From positions 1 to 64,000 of the forward strand of contig NZ_LHZC01000045.1 in the NCBI RefSeq assembly GCF_001580615.1: 64,000 nt of DNA, read 5' to 3'. Origin of the DNA: Acetobacter malorum (lineage in GTDB: Bacteria > Pseudomonadota > Alphaproteobacteria > Acetobacterales > Acetobacteraceae). How positions within the stretch are numbered: the stretch's first letter is position 1; each line of letters starts with the position of its first letter. Positions 58,735 to 64,000 of the stretch are shown in pieces. Below the pieces are notes generated by a model. It was not told where the DNA came from. It searched no databases and worked only from the letters and a program-made list of their open reading frames with translations. Made by a program: the position numbers and the translations under genes.

Positions 58735-61700
58735 TCAGGGCGTGTGGGAGGGCGTGGCGTCTGATGAGTCGGCCCGCGTGAAGCGCAATCTGGCCCCAAT
58801 CGCCGCCCCCTTCCGCTGCACCCAGCGGCCCAGCCGGTGCATGAACAGATAGATCACCGGGGTGGAATATAGGGTCAGCAACTGGCTGGTAGCCAGCCCG
58901 CCAATAACGGCAATGCCCAGCGGGCGGCGCAGTTCCGACCCATAACCATGGCCAAAGACCAGCGGCACCGCACCAAAGGCGGCAGCCAGTGTGGTCATCA
59001 GGATCGGGCGGAAACGTGTCAGACAGGCGGTGCGGATGGCCTCTTCCGGCGGCAGGTTCTGCTCCCGCTCCACATGGAGGGCGAAGTCGATCATCAGGAT
59101 GGCGTTTTTCTTCACAATACCAATCAGCAGAATTACGCTGATCATGGCGATGAGAGAGAACGGTTCCTGACAGATCCACAGCGTTAGCACTGCGCCCACG
59201 GCAGCGGAGGGCAGGGTGGAGAGAATGGTCAGCGGCTGGATGTAGCTCTCATAGAGAATGCCGAGCGTGACATACATCGTCAGGATCGCGGCGACGAACA
59301 CCAGAAGCTCGTTAATCAGGTCTTTCTGCATATCCCCGGCCTGACCGGAAAAATCGCCACGCAGGCTCTGAGGCGTGTGCAGGCTGAGCATGGCCCGCTG
59401 AATTTCGGCCGTGGCATCTCCCAGAGATTTTCCGGCGGCGAGGTCAAACGCGATGGACCCGGAAATGAACCCGTTCTCATGGCTGACCTGAAGCGGGGTC
59501 GGAGCCGTCTCCAGCGTTGCCACGGTGGGGAGCGGCACCATGGTCTCAGAGGAGGAGGACACCGCAGAACCGTTGGAGGCACCAGCACCACCGCCCGCCA
59601 GACGGTTGGCAATAGCATTACGGAAGGACTGCTGGCTGAGTGAGGCTTCTCTGGATTCCGTAGCGTCCCAAGGTTTGACCACACGCACCGTGTTGGATGC
59701 CGTGGCCCCCGCTGCCGTGCCACCGGCGGTGGAAACCCAGAGGGTTTTGAGCATGTCCGGATTTTCCCGGAACTGCTTTTCCACTTCCATCACCACATAA
59801 TAGGTCGTCAGCGGTGTGGAAATGGCGGAGGCGGTGCGCTGCCCGTAGGCATCATAGAGCGCATTCCCAATCAGCTGCGGGGTGACGAGATAACGTGCTG
59901 CCGTATCACGCTGGATGCGTACATGCATGGCCGTGCCATTGCCGGACAGATGGCTGTTGACGCCAACAATCACCTTGCTTTTGCGCAGGGCTTCCGTAAT
60001 GCGCGGCACCCACGTGTAAATGTCTTCAGCGTTGTCACTCTGGAAGATATATTGATACGTGCCCTCATGCTGGCGTCCGCCGCCACCGTTGATGTCCCCG
60101 GCATTGGAAATACTGGCGGTCATGCCCGGAATATTTTTCACGCGTTCCCGCACACGGGCCGCAATCTGTTCCGGAGTGGAACTGCGCCCCGCCTTGTCCG
60201 TCAGCTGGGCGAAGACCTGAGATTCATTAGCAGCATCTTCCCCGGCAAAGCCCAGAACATCGCTGACATCATGGTCCACCATCATGGCTTTGATGACCTC
60301 TTTCGTCTTGCCGGACATGGCAGCGAAGGAGCTGGTCTGGTCGGAGCTCAGATAGCTTTCCAGCAGGGAAATATCTTCCGCAGGCAGCACGGTTTTGGAC
60401 ATGACAATCAGAATGCCGATAGTCGCAAAAAAGCTGGCGGGCAGGGAGCAGAAAATCAGCCAGGGGTGACGCAGCGCCCAGTTCAGAGAGCGTTCATACC
60501 CACGGACCAGCCATTCCAGCGCCTTGTCCGTGCCATCCGCCAGCAGATGAGCCGCATGCGTGAACACGCCTTTTTTGGGCGGCGGGGCATTGGGGTCCGG
60601 CTCATGATGGATTTCCAGCATGTAGGCGCACATCATGGGCGTGAGCGAAATGGACAGAAAGAACGAGACGGAGACTGCTGTGGTCAGCGTCATCGCAAAT
60701 TCAAAGAAGATCTTGCCCGGAATGCCGCCCAGCAGCAGGAGCGGCAGAAAGACAGCAATCAGTGAAATGGTGATGGAGAGAATGGTAAACGCAATCTCGC
60801 GCGAGCCAAGCAGGGTGGCTTCCATCCGCTCCATGCCGGCTTCCATGTGGCGGGCAATATTTTCCACCACCACAATGGCATCATCCACCACAAAGCCGGT
60901 GGCAATGGTCAGCGCCATGAGAGACAGGGTATCGAGCGAGAAGCCCATCAGATGCATCACACCCAGAGAACCCGCCAGAGAGATGGGCACGGTAATGGCT
61001 GGAATGAGCGTGGACCGCCAGCTGCGCAGAAACGCCAGCACCACAAGCACCACAAGCACGACGGAAATGACCAGCGTATATTGCGTGTCTTCCAGCGCGC
61101 CACGGATGGACACCGAGCGGTCAGAGACCAGTTTGAACTCCACATCCGCTGGCAACGCATTGGCCAGAATGTCCGCACGGGCCCGGATGGCGTTCGTGAC
61201 TTCAATCACATTCGCACCGGGCTGCGGGCGGATAATGGTGATGATGGCGGGCTTTTCATTATACCATGCGGCCTTGCGCTCATCCTGCGGGCCATCCCGC
61301 ACAATGGCAACGTCAGTAAGGCGCACAGGGCGGCCATTGCGGTAGCCGATGACAAGGTCCCGATACTCGTTTGCCGTACGGGCCTGATCGTTCGTTTCCA
61401 GTGTCAGGCGCTGGCCGCCGGAATCAAGAAAGCCTTTGGGCGTGTTGGCGTTGGCCGAGGCGAGTGCGGAACGCACGTCCTCAAACCCGATGCCGTATTT
61501 ATACAGCATCATCGGGTTCATCTCCACGCGCACGGCGGGTTTGGATGCTCCGACCAGCTCCACCCAGCCAACGCCTTTTACCCCTGCCAACAGGGGCTTC
61601 AGCCGTGTTTCCGCCAGATCCCGCAGGGCCGTGGGGGAGCGGGTGGGGGAGGTCATTGTCGCCAGCATGATCGGGCTGTCAGACGGGTTGGCTTTGTAAT

Positions 61701-62085
61701 ATTGCGGTGGCATCAGCAGCGTGTGCGGCATGTCTGCCCGTGCGGCCTGCAAGGCGGCCTCTACATCACGCGCCGCGCCGTTAATGTCCCGGCTGTTGTC
61801 AAAAAACATCAGGATAAAGGCGCTGGTGTCCGTTGAATCGGACCGCATGCTGGTCAGGCCTGCAATCTGGCCCAGATGGCGCTCAAGCGGTGTGGTGAGC
61901 GAGCTCGCCATCTGCTGCGGAGAGCTGCCGGGCTGAGAGGCCACAACATAGATGACAGGCACGGAGATGTTGGGCAGGTCGGCTACCGGCATTGCCCGAT
62001 AGGCAAAAATGCCAGCCAGAACAAAAGCCATGGCCATCAGAAGAGTGCCGACGGGACGCATGATAAAAAGCCGGCAGATGGACAA
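58735..62085 (-). CDS. RND multidrug efflux pump, HAE1 family
   Basis: A 1116-residue inner-membrane proton/drug antiporter of the AcrB/MdtB type. It starts ICRLFIMRPVGTLLMAMAF and has 12 helices in two halves. The proton-relay Asp pair lies in GFVVDDAIVVVENI (helix 4), and RND signatures include FFDNSRDINGA and the late MISVILLIGIVKKNAILMIDFAL. It is longer than the usual roughly 1040 because of a Gly/Ala/Ser-rich insert near residues 800-850 in the second periplasmic part. No dedicated adaptor or TolC gene is adjacent in this window, apart from the partial AaeA-like gene upstream. MdtB/C-like by feel, but the substrate is unknown. Confidence 0.92.
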   Translation of the reverse strand: MSICRLFIMRPVGTLLMAMAFVLAGIFAYRAMPVADLPNISVPVIYVVASQPGSSPQQMASSLTTPLERHLGQIAGLTSMRSDSTDTSAFILMFFDNSRDINGAARDVEAALQAARADMPHTLLMPPQYYKANPSDSPIMLATMTSPTRSPTALRDLAETRLKPLLAGVKGVGWVELVGASKPAVRVEMNPMMLYKYGIGFEDVRSALASANANTPKGFLDSGGQRLTLETNDQARTANEYRDLVIGYRNGRPVRLTDVAIVRDGPQDERKAAWYNEKPAIITIIRPQPGANVIEVTNAIRARADILANALPADVEFKLVSDRSVSIRGALEDTQYTLVISVVLVVLVVLAFLRSWRSTLIPAITVPISLAGSLGVMHLMGFSLDTLSLMALTIATGFVVDDAIVVVENIARHMEAGMERMEATLLGSREIAFTILSITISLIAVFLPLLLLGGIPGKIFFEFAMTLTTAVSVSFFLSISLTPMMCAYMLEIHHEPDPNAPPPKKGVFTHAAHLLADGTDKALEWLVRGYERSLNWALRHPWLIFCSLPASFFATIGILIVMSKTVLPAEDISLLESYLSSDQTSSFAAMSGKTKEVIKAMMVDHDVSDVLGFAGEDAANESQVFAQLTDKAGRSSTPEQIAARVRERVKNIPGMTASISNAGDINGGGGRQHEGTYQYIFQSDNAEDIYTWVPRITEALRKSKVIVGVNSHLSGNGTAMHVRIQRDTAARYLVTPQLIGNALYDAYGQRTASAISTPLTTYYVVMEVEKQFRENPDMLKTLWVSTAGGTAAGATASNTVRVVKPWDATESREASLSQQSFRNAIANRLAGGGAGASNGSAVSSSSETMVPLPTVATLETAPTPLQVSHENGFISGSIAFDLAAGKSLGDATAEIQRAMLSLHTPQSLRGDFSGQAGDMQKDLINELLVFVAAILTMYVTLGILYESYIQPLTILSTLPSAAVGAVLTLWICQEPFSLIAMISVILLIGIVKKNAILMIDFALHVEREQNLPPEEAIRTACLTRFRPILMTTLAAAFGAVPLVFGHGYGSELRRPLGIAVIGGLATSQLLTLYSTPVIYLFMHRLGRWVQRKGAAIGARLRFTRADSSDATPSHTP

Positions 62086-62247
62086 AAGCGGTCTTCCTTA
62101 CCCAGGATCAAAGCTGGCGGGCGGGTAGAGCCAGCGTGGCATTAAACGAAGCACCAAAAAATTGATATTCGGTATGTTTCAACCGGTCAGAAATGCCCAA
62201 CACCCCGAAAACCGCCCTGCAAAATCGCAGGAAAAGCGCGTCAGGCC

Positions 62248-63048
62248 TTAGGGCAGGACGTTAGCCCGGTCTGCCCGGGTCAGCGGTGGGGGCGCTGCGG
62301 CATCACTGATAATCTTTCCGCTTCCGTCTCGTTCCGTTGCCAGTGGACCTGTGACTTTGTCAACACTGATCCCTCCGCTCTGCTCAACATGGAACATGCC
62401 AACCTCTGTGACACCATGAAAAACGGCGTCTCCCGTGCTGCTGGACGTAATTTCCAGAGCCTTGAGCTGACCGGCATTGGCCGTGAAGCTGGCGCTCCCT
62501 CCAAGATACAAAGCCAGCGCCGGGGCGGCGACCGTATGAATGGTGACAGGCGCGCTCTTTTCCGACCGAATACGGGCGGATTCAGCCAGCGTTGAAATGG
62601 TGATGGGCCCTGAGGAATCAGAGAACAGCCCCAGCTCTCCGGTTTTGCCCAGAGTCAGGGTGCCGCTGCCTGCATGAATAAAGGTGGGGCCGGTGCGGTC
62701 TGCTACTGTGATATTTGTCGCGCCTGCGTCGTCAATAGTCAGGCTGATGTCGGGCCGGACAGAGACCGTCAGAGTGCCGCTGTTGGTACAGGTCTGTTGC
62801 CGGAGGGTTGTAACGCCATCGGGTGCCGTGGTGAGCGTTACATCCTGCGGTAAAGCGCCTTCAGCGCGCGCCATCTCACTTTGCGATCGGTTGCTGACAA
62901 GATGCAGGCTCTGCAAGCAAGGCGTGTGGACAACCAGCCCACGGTTTTGCTGCCCTGAGGCGGCTTTGGCAAAGCTGCCAGACGCGGCAAGGAAAAGGCA
63001 GAACGCCGCCAGAGCAGCGCGGCGGAGGGAGATGAGCTGGCCAGACAT
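62248..63048 (-). CDS. Unrecognised secreted beta-rich protein
   Basis: A 266-residue protein with a signal peptide (about residues 1-29, ending FAKAA) and no membrane helix after it. The mature part is rich in Thr, Ser, Gly and Ala with short alternating beta patterns (SGTLTVSVRPDISLTIDDAG, SGTLTLGKTGELGLF), reminiscent of beta-helical adhesin-head domains such as DUF2807, but no match is claimed. Two Cys near the N-terminus (in TPCLQSL and QTCTNSG) could form a disulfide. The ATG at 63048 is chosen for the signal peptide; the frame opens at 63075. It lies between the RND pump and the adaptor gene, same strand. Confidence 0.65.
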   Translation of the reverse strand: MSGQLISLRRAALAAFCLFLAASGSFAKAASGQQNRGLVVHTPCLQSLHLVSNRSQSEMARAEGALPQDVTLTTAPDGVTTLRQQTCTNSGTLTVSVRPDISLTIDDAGATNITVADRTGPTFIHAGSGTLTLGKTGELGLFSDSSGPITISTLAESARIRSEKSAPVTIHTVAAPALALYLGGSASFTANAGQLKALEITSSSTGDAVFHGVTEVGMFHVEQSGGISVDKVTGPLATERDGSGKIISDAAAPPPLTRADRANVLP

Positions 63049-63142
63049 AACGCCATTTGTGCCAGTCACCCGCACACGCGTCCAGCGGCAGACATAAAGA
63101 AAGGCCGGAGCATCTGTCCTTTGATTTGCCGTTGCTTACTCC

Positions 63143-64000
63143 TTAATTATGGAGACCGCTGCCCCCGGCTCCCCCCATCAGGGCGTCATGCAGGCGGTCA
63201 AAGGTTTCTGCCAGCGTATCATGCGCGCGCTTGCCCTTGCTGCCGACAATGGTGACGGTGGTGGTCATGCCAGCGGCAATCTGGGTGCCGGGTGGGATGC
63301 TGTCGATGTGCACCCGTACCGGGATACGCTGGGCCAGACGCACCCAGGTATAAACCGGGTCCACGGAGGGCAGGCCCTGTGTGGAGGGCGTGGCGTTGGG
63401 AGTGGCAATACCGCGGGTCACGCTGATGACATGGCCCCACATGGGTTCTCTGAAGCCCATCAGATCCATCCGCACACGGTCTCCCACATGGATGGAGCGG
63501 ATTTTGGTTTCTTCAAAATAGCCATCCACCCAGTAGGATGAGGCATCAATGATCTGCACATTGGATTTGCCGGCCGTCGCGTAATCACCCACCCGCATGA
63601 TCAGGTTGGTGACATAGCCGGTCACTGTGCTGCGCACAAACGTACGGTCCAGATTGATCTTGGCCTGAGAGAGAGCCGCCATGGCCTCCCCATACTGGGC
63701 TTTGGCCATGTCGGCCGTGGCCTGATAAACCTGCTTTTCCTCGCGGGAGGCGGCAACTTCCGTCAGTTTATTCCGGCGGCTTTCCTGTGTGTCTTTCAGC
63801 ACCATGTCTGCCTGCCGTTCATTCACGCGGGCTGTGGCGGAGGCGACGGCGACCTTGAAGTCAAAGGGGTCGATTTCGTAGAGAATATCCCCGGCATGGA
63901 CAAACTGGTTGTCCCTGACCCGCACAGCAATAATCTGGCCGGACACACGCGGCGCAATATCAGCCACCTGCACGCGAACCTGCCCGTTCCGGGTCCAGGG
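63143..64000 (-). CDS. HlyD/AaeA-type efflux adaptor (5' end outside window)
   Basis: Partial membrane fusion protein. The visible 285 codons run without a stop to the right edge, so the true start and membrane anchor lie outside; the GTG at 63973 is internal. The edge reads PWTRNGQVRVQVADIAPRVSG, matching AaeA-like adaptors. A coiled-coil hairpin (about 45-110) follows, then LDRTFVRSTVTGYVTNL and a barrel domain with the SYWVDGYFEETKI motif. AaeA-type adaptors usually serve FUSC/AaeB or EmrB pumps, so the cognate pump may lie upstream off the window. It could also feed the downstream RND pump. Confidence 0.88.
   Translation of the reverse strand, partial: PWTRNGQVRVQVADIAPRVSGQIIAVRVRDNQFVHAGDILYEIDPFDFKVAVASATARVNERQADMVLKDTQESRRNKLTEVAASREEKQVYQATADMAKAQYGEAMAALSQAKINLDRTFVRSTVTGYVTNLIMRVGDYATAGKSNVQIIDASSYWVDGYFEETKIRSIHVGDRVRMDLMGFREPMWGHVISVTRGIATPNATPSTQGLPSVDPVYTWVRLAQRIPVRVHIDSIPPGTQIAAGMTTTVTIVGSKGKRAHDTLAETFDRLHDALMGGAGGSGLHN

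Noticed and set aside
60847-61836. 329-codon plus-strand frame
   Set aside because: It is antisense to the RND pump; His/Gly-rich shadow sequence.

Overview
The window is chromosomal DNA of an alphaproteobacterium, almost certainly an acetic acid bacterium (Acetobacteraceae, Acetobacter-like). The pointers are a meso-DAP type murein operon, an ArsR/BigR-style sulfide oxidoreductase neighbourhood, hopanoid genes hpnL and hpnN, a GapR/DUF2312 protein, a DUF3297 protein and a Hint_2 protein of the kind common in this family. The genus is an inference from gene content and moderately high GC; no 16S gene is present.

Region 1 (1-27.7 kb, all on the minus strand) is a housekeeping block read right to left. 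It holds a complete division and cell wall (dcw) cluster, mraZ-rsmH-ftsL-ftsI-murE-murF-mraY-murD-ftsW-murG-murC-murB-ddl-ftsQ-ftsA-ftsZ. It then continues into lpxC, bamD, recN, ligA and the start of ppdK, which runs off the left edge. Thirteen of the fourteen junctions from mraZ to ftsA are start/stop overlaps (ATGA or TGATG). Terminators follow ftsZ and bamD. Upstream of mraZ are 10-bp-phased TGGGA boxes and, further up, a GTTC-N7-GTTC motif of the alphaproteobacterial LexA type.

Region 2 (27.9-36 kb) carries rnpB (RNase P RNA, minus), a hormone-sensitive-lipase type esterase, a small membrane protein, zwf, a GapR-like nucleoid protein, a membrane-anchored proline-rich protein, proB, obgE, rpmA, rplU and tRNA-Ser(CGA) with a clear promoter.

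Region 3 (36-43.7 kb) looks accessory and begins next to a 12-bp direct repeat just 3' of the tRNA. It has a tiny lipoprotein, a flavodoxin-like protein and a compact ethanolamine module: an AraC regulator divergent from eutB-eutC-permease-outer membrane barrel, with no microcompartment genes. The module ends in a terminator.

Region 4 (43.7-51.3 kb) is the riboflavin operon under an FMN riboswitch (ribD-ribE-ribBA-ribH), followed by hopanoid transport genes hpnL and hpnN and a strong terminator.

Region 5 (51.3-64 kb) is the most unusual part. It contains a 925-residue protein with three large AIDA-like repeat blocks fused to a Hint (hedgehog/intein) domain, a convergent sugar or inositol transporter/dehydrogenase pair with a palindromic operator candidate, a sulfide:quinone oxidoreductase-like flavoprotein, a DUF3297 protein, an RND efflux pump, an unrecognised secreted protein and a truncated AaeA/HlyD-type adaptor at the right edge.
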